DNA of 64,000 bases from Edaphochlamys debaryana (taxonomy: Eukaryota > Chlorophyta > Chlorophyceae > Chlamydomonadales), in NCBI GenBank assembly GCA_016858145.1, contig JAEHOE010000028.1, positions 434,001-498,000 of the forward strand. Direction: 5' to 3'. Position 1 is the first letter of the stretch; every line of letters starts with the position of its first letter. The position numbers and the translations under genes were made by a program. The notes under the pieces were generated by a model. It did no database searches. It worked only from the letters and a program-made list of their open reading frames with translations, and was not told the origin of the DNA. Below are positions 23,529 to 36,700 of the stretch, piece by piece.

Positions 23529-26500
23529 ATGCTCGTCGCACTCCAGGAGCGCCGCAAGAGGCAGCTGGTCGTGTGCGAGCTGCTGGCGGAGGCGCAGCGC
23601 CATGAGCATGAGCAGCAGGCCCGTGAGCGCTCGGAGCGCGGGAAGGCCAAAACAAGGGCGCAAGCGCAGGGCGCGGCCGCAGATGGCGAGCAACGAGCAG
23701 CAACTGCCGGGCCAGCAGCAGAGGCGACGGTGGCGCTGGTGGCTCAGCGGGGCTCGGCGGCAGGTCGGCTGTCGCGCCCCCAGCTGCAGGCGCTGGCCCA
23801 CCTCCGCCGCTGCGCCCCCACGGCCACGGCCCTCTCGGCCCGCGGCCGTCGCTCGGGCGTGGGCTCCATCCTCGCCGCCGCCTCGGGCGGAGGGGGTGGT
23901 GGCAGCGGGCATCCCTACTCAGCCCCCAGCGCCTCTTCGCCGGCTGGCCCCGCGTACCCGAATGTGGGCGGCTGGTTCAAGCGCCTGCCCTGGCCCCAGC
24001 CGAACAGTAGTGCTGCAGGAGGGCTGGAGGGCAGCAGCTTGATTGCCGAGGGACCCACGTGGACACCTTTCGTGTGGAGTCAGCCAGACGCGGGGCCGCT
24101 ACCGGTGAGTCTTGACATCGGCAGGTGCTAGCAGCAGAATCTTTAGGCAGGCTACCTCCTCCCTCCTCCCTCTGGCTCCGACAATTCTTGCCTCCGCCCA
24201 ACCTCGTTTCTGACCTCCGCCCCACCAGGCAGTCCAACTCTGCGACATGGACCTGCCCCAGCCCTCTGCCCCTACGTTGCCGACCCTACTCCACGACTGG
24301 AGCCTGTTCATGGCGGGTCTGGACCTGACCCACCACATGGCCTGCGGACCCAAGGACTTGTGGGAGCGCCGCCACAGCGCGCAGGCCGCAGCGCTCAGCA
24401 CCGTGGTCCGCCCTGAAGTGGCGAGCGCCGTGGCATGGGCCGCGGTTCGGCCTGACAGTGCACGGCTCCTCCAGACCACAGCGATATTCGAAGTCTTGGA
24501 AGCTGTCCGCGCAGCTGACGAGGCTCGTCTGAGTTGCGCGCTATCGGCCGTGGGACTGGCCGACGTGCGCGGAGCCTGGTGCCACTGCCGGGGACTGGGC
24601 GCAGCAGCGTTGCGAAAGCTGGCGGAGGGGCTGAGGCGGGGCCTGCTGCGGGCGTCAGGGGCGTGGGCACAGCTCGCGTGGATGGCGGCCGAGGACCAGA
24701 AGGGCCAGCCATGCTACAGGGGCGCGCTGCAGGTGTGCTGCCCAGGCCGCAGGAGTTGGGGTGTGATCTTCGGCGGATGGTCGAGGGCTTGCAATTTAAA
24801 GTACAGAGACTTGGGGAGTTAGAGCACTCGAGGGCCTCTGGCCAAGCCTGCCTCCTCGGACGAACATGTGCGGCACATGTGAGGTCGCACCACCACCGTG
24901 TCTTCCCGCAGGTACTTCGCGCCGCCGTGACGGGTCTGATCCTGCTCCACGGCATCCCCAGCGCCGCCCTGGAGCCGTGGGGAGGCGAGGGGCAGGGCCC
25001 GGAGCCGCTGGCGTGCGCGGGAGTGGCGATGCTCCGGATGTCACTCGAGATACAGGTACGAGGACAGTGTTTGGGCTGATCTAGATCTGATCTTGATCGA
25101 TCTCGATCGCATCTGGGTTGATCGCATCTGGGTTGGTCTGATCTGGGTCGGGGCGGATGTGGGTCAACCACGTGCGTGCGGGTCTTGACGCACCCGGGCC
25201 AAGGGCGCGGCCCGCGGCAACGCCAATCCTGCATGTCGGTGCCGTAGCCGCAGACCACCCTGTCTACGCCTCCCGCTCTCCAATTCTTGCGTCCCTCTCT
25301 CCCGGCCCCAACTCCCGGCGCAGTTCCCCTGCGGTGCCGTACACCCCGGCGGTGAGGCGCCGCAAGCCCAGGGGAGCGTACCGCCGCCAGCGCTCATCCA
25401 CTTTGCGCTGTGCAACGGCCCCATCGCCGCCCCCTGGAGCATGCTCCCGCTGGACCACCAGCTAGAGCGCTACACACCAAAGCACGTGGAGTGGGTGGAG
25501 GCACAGCTGTTCGAGCGCGGCTTCGCCTACATCAAAGAGGCCGAGCTGATGAGGTGAGCGGACACAGAGGGTTGTGGCGTTACGCGATGAAAGCACGATG
25601 CTCCCCTAGGGAGATGGACTGGGATCTATCGCAGGTGTGGCTCCAAGCAAAGTGCCGCCACTGGCATCCAATGTGTGGACAAGGACTCGACGCTGACGTG
25701 CACTTGCTGTTTGCGCCTTGCAGGGCAGCGATGTCGCAGCAGCCCCGGCAGCAGGGGGCCGCACGCCCAGCGGGCGCAGGCGGTGGCGCAGCTAGCCACG
25801 CCCAGCTCGAGGCTCTGGCGCGAGAGGCGCAGCTCCTGCAGCTCTGGCTCTGCGGCGCCTTGGGACGCCCCACGTCCCCTCTGCGGGAGGTCCTGGATGC
25901 GGCAGGGCAGGTCACCGAGGCCAGCGGTGCCACCAGCGGCCTCGGGGGTGGGGTCAGCAGCAGCTGCACGGTCGGGCCGGGCCCACAGCCGCAGTTAGAG
26001 CCGAGCTCATCGGCCGTAGCCGTAACGGCACCCAAGACCTCGTGCTGCCACCTGTTTGACCCGTTGTGGGTCGCGGCCGCCGGCCCGCCCGGGTCCGCGG
26101 GCACCAGCGCCGGTGGCTCGGGCGGCGGCCCGCATGGGCCCGAGCCGTGGGAGGCGGAGATGCCGTGGCTGGCCTGGCTTGCGCGGCAGGGGCTGCTGGA
26201 GGCGCCGGATGGTGCCTTGGAGGACGCTCAGGGGAGGTACCTGGCGGCAGCGCTGGAGGCAGCCGAGGCCGAGGCCGGAGCGGCGGTCCTCTCGGACATC
26301 GGCGCCAAGTTTTTTCTGGAAGCTGCTGCGACTGTGCACGGGGGCCTCTTGGAGGAGGAGCGGGACCAAGCCCACAGCCTTCTGTTTGTGCCGGCGGCAT
26401 CAAACCTCATGCCGCTTGTGCACGGCGGCCACCTGCCGGCGACGCAGGGGCAAGAAGGCCTGGCGGTGGAGCAAGCGATGGCCCCGTTGGTGGAGTACAT

Positions 26501-29245
26501 ATGGCCGTACCTGTTGCCCAACCACCCACGCACGTGGGGCCGGCTACTGCGTGGCCCCGAGCTCCTGGAAGAGCAACCAGAGGCCGTCGAGGTGGGTCAT
26601 CGAGCTGATGGCACCGGGAATACCAAGAGGTGTATTGCTTGGTTGCCGGCGCTTGTGTTCGTCATCAGCACCTCATGCTGCAAACCTACTAACCACCCAA
26701 CGGTGCCCGCCCCGCAGGCCCTCCGCATGGCCTTCTTAGGCCTCCTCGCGCTGATGGCGTGCACCGGCAACATCAGCCTGGGCGCTTGCGCTCTGGCGGG
26801 CTGGGCTGCAGCCAGTCGTGCCCGCTCTGACACCGACGCCCAGGCTGTGATCGAACCCACACGCGGGGCTGCGGTCCACCCGGAAGAAAGGGCGGCGTGC
26901 TGGGGGGGACCCGTACTGTCGGCTACACGGCTGCTCGGCATCCTCCCGCCCCTTCTGTCCCTCCCGGCGCTAACGCCGCGACCCACATGGACCTGTGCAG
27001 CCCACACCAGCGGGCCGGATGGGGCCGAGCGCCTGCCCTCAAGCACATGCCTCACCAGCCAGGCGGGACCTCTGCCCGGCTCTCAGCAGCCGGACGCGAG
27101 ACAGCAGCTTGGGCTCGCTCGGGCCATGGCCCGAGCGGGGCTGCTCTTCAGAGACAGCCCGGTGCTGGCGATCCTGCTGTCAAACGCAGCCGAAGCGGCG
27201 CGGGAGGTTCAGACGCTCGGAGCGGGCGGCGACGCAGCCGCGGCCCGTGCGGCGCATGAAGCGCAGGCCGCGGCGGCCAGGCGGCTGGGCGCGGAGGTGC
27301 TGTACGGCATGAGCGCCGAGGCGCGCACCAGGCTGCGGGAGGGGCTGGTCTTGGACGCCGTCGCGGCGGCGGCCGCCAGCGGCTTCGCCCTCGACACCCG
27401 CGCAGCCCTTGACCCCGCGCGGCAGGTTGCGCCGGCTCCGCCGGGCCTGAGCGGCGGAGGCTCCCAGGCCCAAGGCCAGGCCCAGGCCCAGGTCCAGGCC
27501 CAGGCACTGCCGTGCTTTGGGCCCGGCAGGGATGCGGCGGAGCGGATGGGCGCGCTGGTGCGCGTGGCGGGCAGCAGCCCGGCGCACCGCTGCTCGCTGG
27601 TGGACACGGCGAGGCTGCGCGGCCCGCTGCCTCCGCAGAGCGTGGTGGTGGAGGGGCCCGTCCACACCACGCTCCTGCTCATGATGCTCAGCAGGCTGAG
27701 CTTTGGGGAGGGCAAGTTCGCCGGCGAGTACGCCCATGTCCTGCGTTTCCTGCCCCAAGTACTGCCTGTACCTGCCGGCGGCGCGGCGGCGGGGCTGGCG
27801 GCGTACGGCAAGCAGGGGCCGCATAAGAAGGTGGGCGGCGGGCAGTTGGCCAGGGGCGGCAAGGGCATGGCGTGGCGTCCTTTGCGCCTACGGCAACGCG
27901 GGATCTTAACGGGGCGTGCCCACGCTGGGAGCGCGTAGGAGGAAGAGGCCAGCAGGAACGCGTGCAACTGAGGTTGCCAGTGACTGTTACTGACGCTCAC
28001 ACCTTGTGTGGCCGCTCAGGCTGCCGCAGACGCCAAGGGCCTAAGGATGGTGCTGTTAGACATCCAGGTGAGGCCCCCGCTTGGTTTAGGGTTCGCTGAG
28101 GGCACTGCCCCTGAGCGTGTGGAGATGCGCGTAGTCCGCTCGGCTTCAGCCCCACAAGCTGTCACCCCAACCGCAGGCTGGACACCTCCCCATGGAGGAT
28201 GGAGCGCACAGGGGCGCGTACCCCTGGGCCCTCATGTGTGCGGTCAGCCCCAAGATCACCGCCACCTCGGCGTACGGCAGGTGGGTGCCGGTAGCTGTCC
28301 AATGCATTCGGAGTGCGCCAACGGTGCCGTCCAGGGCTGCTGCTTTGTAGAATTGGTAGCACAACCTTACACAGCTGCTTTCCTGCCCTCGTGCATACAG
28401 GCCCCGCGCCGCTCACCTCAAGACGGTGCGGGAGGCTCTGGTTGACAAGGGCTGGGGCGCTGTGTGGGTGTCTGGCTGCGGAGTGGAGGGCGTGCAGGGC
28501 GCACTGCTCCTGGCCGCAGAGGTGGGGCGGGGGCAGGGATGGCGGGGATCGGGCTGGGAATGGGTCGAATCGCTGCCTTCAGGGCTGGGAACGGGTCCGC
28601 GAAGCGTGTAGGCATCCGACCATCACGATTGCGCACCTCGCTGATGCCCGGCTCTTCTTACCCTGCACCTGCCGTACGCATCTGCAGATGCGGCAGGAGA
28701 TGCTGGCACTGGGCCGCGACTGCTGTGTGGCGGTCACGTCGATAGACTACGAGCCAGCGCGCACGCTCGCCAAGGAGACCGCAGCGGAGCAGCGGCAGCA
28801 GGGCTCGGCAGGCGGCGCAGCAGGGCGCTCTTCGTCTGCTGGCGGCAGCGCAGCACCGGGCCCTGACACGTGGATCCCGGGGCCCATTGAGGCCTGCGCG
28901 GCGGCCCTGGAGCGTCTTGTCATGGGGTCGAGTGCCCGGCGCGACTTGGTCATCGAGGCCCGGCTTGACGCCAGGTCTGTGGGCGGCCTTACAGCTGTGA
29001 CGGCGAGGGAGGAGGAGCGCCTCCGAGAGGCAGAGTCTGAGCTGCTGGGCCTGCTGTCTCCCGGCCCCGGCGGGTGCGGGCCCCTGCGCGAGGGCGTGCT
29101 GGTGCAGCTGCGGATCATGGAGTGCGCCCCGGGGCGGCCGGGGGAGCTGGTGCTGCCAGACATGCGGAGGCACAGGGCGCTCCGGGACAAGGCGAATCTG
29201 ATGTTGGCAATCACGGGCCCCAAGGGGCGCGGCCAGGCCCGGTAG
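23529..29245 (+). CDS. Tandem family unit 4, unrecognised 1,421-aa protein
   Basis: Ten exons: 23529-24104, 24229-24732, 24912-25055, 25324-25553, 25724-26591, 26718-27830, 28020-28067, 28177-28280, 28401-28521, 28688-29245. The start MLVALQERRKRQLVV was preferred to the ATG at 23490 by alignment. A charged N-terminal helix (EHEQQARERSERGKAK) closely resembles that of unit 5. Exon 5 has diverged most: the CLFDALFWPAG core of units 2, 3 and 5 is replaced by CHLFDPLWVAAAG, but PEPWEAEMPWLAWLARQGLL is retained. Exon 6 contains a Gln/Ala run near 27470-27505 (QAQGQAQAQVQAQ). Exon 7 is 48 nt instead of 45. The C-terminal module is closest to units 0 and 5, ending in ECAPGRPGELVLPDMRRHRA. Intron 3 carries a GATC-rich repeat. 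Function unknown. Confidence 0.86.
23769..23865 (+). repeat. 97-nt conserved coding block, copy in unit 4
   Basis: Identical to the unit 1, 3 and 5 copies. The Gly-rich codons that follow the block differ from those of the siblings. Confidence 0.9.
25076..25150 (+). repeat. GATC-rich low-complexity repeat in intron 3 of unit 4
   Basis: Degenerate repeats of GATCT/GATCG and of the longer unit TGATCGCATCTGGGT in the 268-nt intron between 25055 and 25324. The equivalent introns of the siblings lack it, so it arose locally. Confidence 0.8.
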
Positions 29246-30768
29246 CCATTCGGGGCATATCTGTGCACATATGCGCAATAGCACCAAGGGCTTGCGCTTG
29301 TGCACACGCAGCCTTGGTGCTGGCACCACAGTAGGGCCCATAACAACCCCTGTCATGCTGGGGGGGTTTGGTAGGGCATGGCCGTCGCAGCAATGTGATG
29401 GCCTGAAAGCTTTCGGGCGCTTGGCAGGATGTGCTTCTTGCTCCCACAGGGCAGGGATGGTACTTTGTGCGCTGCATACCCTTAGGTGCATCAGGTGCAT
29501 AAAAGAACTGAACATGCTAGGCGGCGCCGTACGGTGTCGTATACATGATATCCTGTATGTTCTGTCTGGAAAGTAGCGATACGCTGGATGAGTGCTATGA
29601 CGGCTGCCAGACGGCGGGAGCTGCTTTTAAGGGAGGTCGAGCAAGCAAGGCTCGCCGTGTGTGCGTCCGGCTTCATTACGTTTGAATAAGAGAGAGTGCA
29701 GTGCGCTGGCTTACAGGCTTACATTCGGCAAGTCAAGCGCAGGAAGTACTCATATGTGCGGGCGCTGGTGGTCTGCCAAGGGCGCTGTGTGTGGTCATGG
29801 GTACAGCAGGCTCCCCACTGCTCGACATGCACGGGGCATTTGGCAGGCAGGGGTGCGGTCGCAGGGATGAGGTACATCAAGACGGGCATGCCGCCTTCGG
29901 CTACTACCGCTGCAATGCGGGTTTGGGAATTAGACGCAGGCCCTACATCTCTGCATAGACTGCCGCCTGGCCGAGCCCTTGCGTGCTAAGTGGGGCACCT
30001 GTGTCATGGGCAAAGTGCGCTGCTATCTGGAACCCACTCGGCAGTCCACCAACTCAAGCCCCTCCCCGCGCTCCCTTATCATCATGATAGTGCATCCGAC
30101 AACGCCAATGCGATAAGCAAGCACAGCCTGCACAACACCTAACCTCCGCATCTTCCAAGCGCATACGAGTGTACATGGTACGCGGGAACTCTGGAAGCAT
30201 TCGCATTGTGCCCTCGGTACGTCAAGGGCATTGCTGCACCTCCCTCGCCCCCATCCCGCTACACTTCTGCACGGCCCCTGCAAGGGCATTTCTGCGCTTC
30301 AACCGTGTTGCGGTATGTGGTACGTGTGCCCCAGATGTTATGACTGCTGAGGAAGAACTCAAGTCTGGTACGTAGGCCAAGCTTCTTCAGCTTATGCTAG
30401 CGCCTTTCCCCTACGACAGCATAAGTTGTGACGTGTACATCTTCAAGCATTAGGGCCTTCCAATATCGAAAGAATTGATCCTGCCGTACAAACTGCCGGG
30501 ACATTGTGGCCCGAGACAAGGGTGGCTGCCCCAGCACTGGAACACGGTCCGTCCAGACGTATGCTAACTATCCCTGCCAAAATTCATCCCACCGTAAAAG
30601 CCGGGGCTTGTCGAATGAAATTTTTTGATGTGGCCAATATCTAGCGCATTCAACCTGCCGTGTTCATCCTGCCAGACATCCCGCTGTATCCCGCCTAATA
30701 AACACGAAAAGGGGCCCTGGGACACGGTCCGTCCGTTACCCCACGGGTACCTAGTAGGCCTCCCGCCT
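29246..30768 (+). other. Tail-to-tail spacer between units 4 and 5
   Basis: This 1.5-kb spacer separates the direct array from the inverted copy and should hold two convergent 3' UTRs. No family exon and no convincing gene is present. It is less GC-rich than the genes, especially at 30000-30660. A 13-nt repeat, ACACGGTCCGTCC, occurs at 30542 and 30722, exactly 180 nt apart. No mobile-element signature was seen at the inversion boundary. Confidence 0.55.
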
Positions 30769-33700
30769 CTACCGTCTGCCGGCCGCCGCCCTCCCCCCTC
30801 CAGCGGCACCCGACCTGGCTTGACCGCTGGCCGCGATCCGCCGCTGCAGATCCTCCAGGGCCGCCCTGTGCCTCCACATGTCTGGCAGCACCAGCTCCGC
30901 CGGTCGCCCCGGGGCGCACTCCATGATCCGCAGCTGCACCAGCACGCCCTCGCGCAGGGGCCCGCACCCGCCGGGCCCCGGAGACAGCAGGCCCAGCAGC
31001 TCAGACTCTGCCTCAGCAACCTTGGCCTCAACATTGGCAGCTGTGCACGGTAGGCCCTCATCGCCAGGGCTGATCTGATCAAAGAGGCCCACGTCCCGCC
31101 GCCTGCAGATGCTCAATGCGAGCGACGTAAGCGCGGATGAGGCTGCCTCGCTGGGCACTGTGGGCTGTGCAGCGGGCTGTGCGCTGGGCGAACCCTTGCC
31201 CTCCTCCCGCCCTGCGCTGGCCGCTGCGGCTGCGGTGGAGAGGCGGGCCGAGCTGCTCTGCCGACGGCCCCTCGCGGGCTCGGCCCTGGCCCCGGCTCGG
31301 GCTCCGGCTCCGGCCTCGTCCCGCGCTGCCTCCCGCGCCAGTGTGTCCGACTCCTGGAAGCAAAGCTCCGCCACAGCCACGCAGCAGTCGCGGCCCGCTG
31401 CCAGCATCTCTTGCCGTATCTGCAGATGCGTACGGCAGATGCGGGATCAGGAGGCATAGGGCGTCAGCGAGGCCCGCTGCATGCACGATTGCGACGCTCG
31501 GGTGCCTACGCGCTTCGTTGACTCATGCCCAGCCCTGAAGGCAGCGATATGACCCACTCCCAGCCCCACCCGCCCTGCTCCCCCCCGCCCCACCTCCGCG
31601 GCCAGGAGCAGTGCGCCCTGCACGCCCTCCACTCCGCAGCCAGACACCCATACGGCGCCCCAGCCCATATCCAGCAGAGCCGGCCGTACGACAGCCAGAT
31701 GGTGGGAGCGTGCCCTGTGGTACGGCAGGAGGTCAGCTGTGTGGGATTGCGCTACCGCTCGTCGGGATGGGGCTGAAGATATCATGCAAGCCGTGCAGTT
31801 AGACCTGCTTGGGGTCTCCAGCGACTCCCCAAGCCTGAGGGCATGCGGCTCACTGTGCCCTCAGCGGATGTGGCTCACGAGATGCTCTGCACCCATGCAC
31901 GATCTGGGCCCGGTCCCTGCGCACCTGCCGTACGCCGAGCTGTTCGTAATCTTGGTGACGTAATGGCGCATGAGCAGCCAGGGGTACGCATCCTTGTGCT
32001 CGCCGTGCTCCAGCGGGAGGCAGCCCTCCTGTGGGTTGGGAGAGCAAGTTTGGAAGGGTAATACCGATAAGAAGCGGTGATGGATGAAGGTCAAAGCCAG
32101 CGCACCGTTTTTCTGGACCTCCTCCGAGGTGTGGGACCCCTGCCAGACTCGGCCTGCGCCCTCCCCGGCAAGTTTTGGAAGCCTGGGCCCGGCCTGGGAA
32201 GTGTGGGAAGGCCCAGCTCGTGCCCTCGACGGCTGTGACGCAGCAGCTTGTTCGACCTGCGGCCCCCGACCAGGCGGCCTGGCCTCACCTGAACGTCCTT
32301 CAGCAGAACCCGGGCGCAGCCTCGGTCAGCAGACTGCGCAGCAGGGCGAGGGAGGGGTGCGAGCTTGGTAGCTGGGTAGGCACGCATCGGCGTTCTCAAG
32401 ACCCGCCACACGACACCTGGCCCTCTGTGCCTGGCCCCCCTCTCACCTTCGGCGGGCGAGCCCTTCCGCCCCGCGCAGCCCCCGCCGCCGGTCCATGCCC
32501 TGCTGCCGCTGCGGGCGCGTCGCTGCCGAGGATCTCCGGTTGGAACAGCAGCGCGTGCCGAAACACGCCCCTGCTGTCAAAGACGGTCAACTCTCGAATC
32601 AGCATAAGCGCCAGAGCGGTGTGGGCGGGGCCCTGCACCGCAAGCGTCGCGGGCGGCGGCCGAGCGCCCTCGGGCAGCGCGGTGACGCCCTCGCTCCACC
32701 ACGCCCCGCTGGCGCCCGCCACCCGCAGCAGCGCCCGGAGCGGCTCCCGAGCGTCGCTCCCGGGCCCGTAGCACGGCGGGGCCTGGGCCTGGGCCTGCTG
32801 GGCCTGGGGCTGCTGGGCCTGGGCCTGGGGCCGGGCCACATCGCAGCCCGCTGGCGCCGGCGCAGCGAGCGCACGTGCAGCCAGCGGGTGCTCTGGCGGG
32901 GCCCAGGCCGGGCCCGACACGATCTCGAAGTCGCTGGCGGCGGCCGCCGCCAGGGCGTCGTGTACGACACGGTGCCGTACGCGCTGTCGGGCCCGTGGGT
33001 CCATGGACTCCAGGGCTTGGCAGGCGAGGTCCCTGACGGCCTCCTGCGCGTGAGCCAGGCCACACAGCACCTCCGGCGCGGCAGCGGTGGCGCCGTCCGG
33101 CCCGGCATGTGCCAGGTCCATCCGGAGGTCCATCACAGCGGCAGCCGCCTTCCGGAGAGAATTGAGGAGTTCCGGGGCAGCTTGGAACGTACCAACGAGG
33201 TGCGCAACTGCACGTGCGCGGCACTGCTGGTTGTGGTGGTGGTGCTGCTGCTGCTCGGGTGCAGGCCCGCTGGATCCAGATCCAGGTGCGGGGCGGGGCG
33301 GTAGGCAGGTCCACGTGGGCCTCGGGGCCACGGACTTGAGGGGCAGGAGCATGTGGAGGCAGCAGATGAGATCTGCGCCCTGCCGATGCGCAGAGGCCCA
33401 CGACGGTTGGGCCTCGTACGGCGGGCCCGAACCGGCGGCGGCGGCGGTGGGCCCAGCCGCGGATCTTGTCCCCACGTAGCAGGCCCTGATCTGCCAGCCT
33501 GCAGCGGCGCAGAAGCCCAGATTGATGCTGGATCTCGGAATGGTGGCGTCCAGGATGAAGGTCAGCAAGCCCAGCACCGCCAGATGCGCTGCCTGCGTGG
33601 ATGAGATCAGGGCATTCAGGCACGTGTTGTGGCCCCTCGTTACGGCCGTCGCAAGATCAGGTGTTGGCGGACACACTGCGACGGGGTCTGCGCTCACTTG

Positions 33701-36700
33701 CGGAGAACGTGCAGCACATACATTTGACCTCCAAAAGGCCCTGGGCCAAATCCAGCCCCGACACGAGCGCAAGACGCAAGCCCCCCGTAGAGACAGGCGC
33801 ACCTCGAGCGCCTCGGGCCGGCCGGCCCTGCGCTCCCGGCCCACCTGTACGGCATGCGGCTCTCCCTCCTCCAGCTCCGGGCCCCGCAGCAGCCGGCCCC
33901 ACGTGTGCGGCTGGGCTTGCAACAGCCCCGGCACCAGCTCCTCTGCCACTCGAGGCAGATGCGGCGGCCCCAACTCCCCGCGCGAGAGCCCTTCCAGGAG
34001 CACGTGCAGGCCAGGCGCCCTGCGCAGGCCCTCATCTGCCGCGCGGTCCTCCACCTCAGCCCTGGCCCTGGCGGCTCGGCACTCGCTCGCCGACTGTGCC
34101 ACCAGTCGGCCGCCCGCCGCCTCCTCGGCCGCCGCGAACCGCTCCGCCGCGTCCAGGGCGACCTCTAGTGCGTGCTCTAGGTTATTAGTACTGGCTAGGC
34201 CCGCATTCGGGGCCCCGCCACCACCATCTCGGAAATCGTCCTGTAACTCCTGGAGCAGCCCCTGCCGCCCAAGCCAGGCCAGCCACGGCAGCTCCGCCTC
34301 CCACGGCTCGGGCGCATCGGGGGTGGTAGCAGCGCCGTTGACAGCAGCACTGGCCCCAGCGCCCGCCGACGCCGCGCCAGGCGCGTGGCAGGCGGCTGCG
34401 CCGCTGCTCCGCCCCGCCGGCCAGAACAGCGCGTCGAACAGGCAGCAGCGGGGGCCGGAGGGCGCAGAGGCGGAGCCGGCGGCCGGGTCGGAAGCGGCGG
34501 CGGCGGCGGCGGCGGAGGTGGAGGGCCCCGGTCCAGCAGCATGCGCTCCACCCTCCGCCCGCCCTGGCCCCATTTCCGCCGCCTCTCGACTCCGGTCTGT
34601 CGCACTCGCCGCAGCACCCCAGCGGCCGCCTGCGCCCAAGCCAGCTACCGAATGGTCCAGCCCAAACCCCGCTGTGTCTGCAAGCGGCCGCGAGGGGTCA
34701 CTCCCCGGGTTCCCGTCCGCCGAATTCTTTCCGCTGGCGAAAGCGAAGGCGTACTCAAGCGCCGCAGCCTCAAGCGCCAACGCCCTGAGCTCTTCCGGCT
34801 TGGGCAGCCGCAGCTCTGGTGGGGCGGCTGGCGCCGCTGCCGCTGCTGCGCACCGGCAGAGCTCGACAGCCGTCAGCGCCCTGTGGTGGAGTGGCAAAAC
34901 CGTGCGAGTTGGCAAGGTACCAACGCACCGGCTCGGCTCATCTTTGCAGAGCTCCCGAGCACCGCAGCAAAAGGCCAAGGCCAGGCACATCCTTCCCGCA
35001 GCACCGCTGCTGCCCGCCGGGATACCACGGCAATTCGACGGTGGCAGCCGAGAGCCAGCCCATCAAGCCACTCGCGCACCTCAAGAGCTCGGCTTCCTTG
35101 AAGATCGCAGGGCCGCCCGCCGCCAGCTCAGCGGCGAGTTGCCGTACATGCGGGCCCGAGTAACGAGGCGGTGGGGCCCTGCCCCGGACGGCCTCCATGG
35201 GGCCATGGCAGAGCGCGAAGTGCAGGAGCACAGGGGCGGAGGAGGCGGGCTGCGGACATGTACGGTGGGCGCGAAGGCGGGGGGCTGGTGGGTGAGACGG
35301 CTCCTCATTCCACGGGCCCCAAACCTCAGCCACCTCGCTCGTCCTCAACAAGACAGGCGCACTCAAAGTCATTCCCTAGAGGAGCACCCCGTGGACTGTA
35401 CGATACATGAACCATTACACCGCACAATGTCGTACGCCTCCCCACCTGAAGCTCGAGATGCACACGGAGTACAGCCGTAAGCCCTCGCACCTGGTGCTTG
35501 AGAAGACCACTCAGCATCGCCACTCCCGCGCACGCCAGCGGCTCCGGGCCCTGCCCCTCGCCTCCCCACGGCTCCAGGGCGGCGCTGGGGATGCCGTGGA
35601 GCAGGAGCAGACCCGTCACGGCGGCGCGGAGGACCTGGGGGAGGAGGGCGAGGTGGCGAGGCGCAGCATTGTCAGACCGACATGGCGTCAAGGAACCTAT
35701 CCCGGCCCGCCTGGGCTCTGCCAGCAGGCCGCCCTCGCGCCATACTGGTGCGCCCCGCGGCCCCTGGTGCGCAGCCACTCAACTCACCCTGACAGGAACC
35801 TCGGCCGTTGGCCCCTCCACCTCCGCAGACCTGGCCCACTCCGCCAGCGCCTCCCACGCCGCCGACGAACGCAGCAGCCCCGGTCGCAGCGCCTCCGCCA
35901 ACTCCACCAGCGCGACGCACTCCAGGCCCCAGCACAGCTGCCAGGCCGCATCCGCTCCCTCCAGGCCCAGCCCTCCCAGTACGCACTCCAGGCGAGCTCG
36001 CTCCGACTCCAGAGCGGCCTCCGCTGACGCTAGGCACCCGGCGACCAAGTGCTCCGCTTCCTCGGCGCTACAGCCCCGGAACAGCGCCGCCGCGCGGTGG
36101 GCCAGGTGACGCGCGCCTTTCAGCAAGGCCGCGTCTGCCCGGGAACGACGTAGCCAGGCGGGGTCGTCGCGGCTGCGGTCGCAGAGCCTGGCGCAAGCGA
36201 TGGTGAGGTCATCGAGGGCGTGAGGGTAGGTGCACGGGGGCTGTTGGGGCGGGGGGCTGCGTCGGGGCAGGTGCGCCTGGGCGATGCTGGTGGGGATGGC
36301 CTGCGGAGTGCACCAGGCAGCAGAGCAAGCGTAATGAGCTCCCGGAGCAGTCTTCGGTTGGGTACCAAAAACGATGGGGGCAGAGGTGGGAGGGGAGCCA
36401 CGGCATAGGCATCGCGCACGAAGCAGTGCACCATGCAGAGCCCACGCGCGCGTGTGACCCACCGGCAGGTCCTCGGACGATGGCCTCCACGCGAAGGGAC
36501 CCCACGGAGAGCCCCGGCTGGTGAGGCAGCTGAGGTGCGGAGCAGCCGCCGCGGCCTTGGATGCCGAGACTGCAGTTGCTCGTGCCGGCTGGGGCCAGGG
36601 TAGGCGCTTGCACCAGCCGCTTCCGCAGGCGAGGGCAGGGCCGGCGCGAACCAAAGTGCTGGGAGGCCCGCCGCCCCCGCCTCCTGCGCCCGAGGCGGCG

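Larger units (their letters stand above)
1..29245 (+). repeat. Direct tandem array of an unrecognised ~7-kb gene family
   Basis: One partial and four complete copies of the same multi-exon gene lie head to tail. Start codons of the complete copies are 6,984, 6,959 and 7,303 nt apart. The equivalent 104-nt exon recurs at 5, 7217, 14308, 21254 and 28177. The left edge of the window cuts through a copy, so the array continues upstream. A further copy lies inverted at 30769-37065. Some introns are also alignable (for example the intron after exon 5 in units 2 and 3), so at least part of the array is recent. Calling this a lineage-specific expansion is inference. Confidence 0.9.

Noticed and set aside
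1..29245. OPR, PPR, TPR or RAP-domain identity for the tandem family
   Set aside because: Considered because such clusters occur in green algae. The conserved segments do not show the periodic 34-38-residue motifs or the RAP signature.
1..29245. Retrotransposon or other mobile element as the repeat unit
   Set aside because: No reverse transcriptase, integrase or transposase motifs and no terminal repeats. The units are intron-rich genes with conserved phases.
33522..35480. Long plus-strand ORF (652 codons) opposite unit 5
   Set aside because: Antisense shadow of unit 5 exons 4-6, which match the plus-strand siblings exon by exon.
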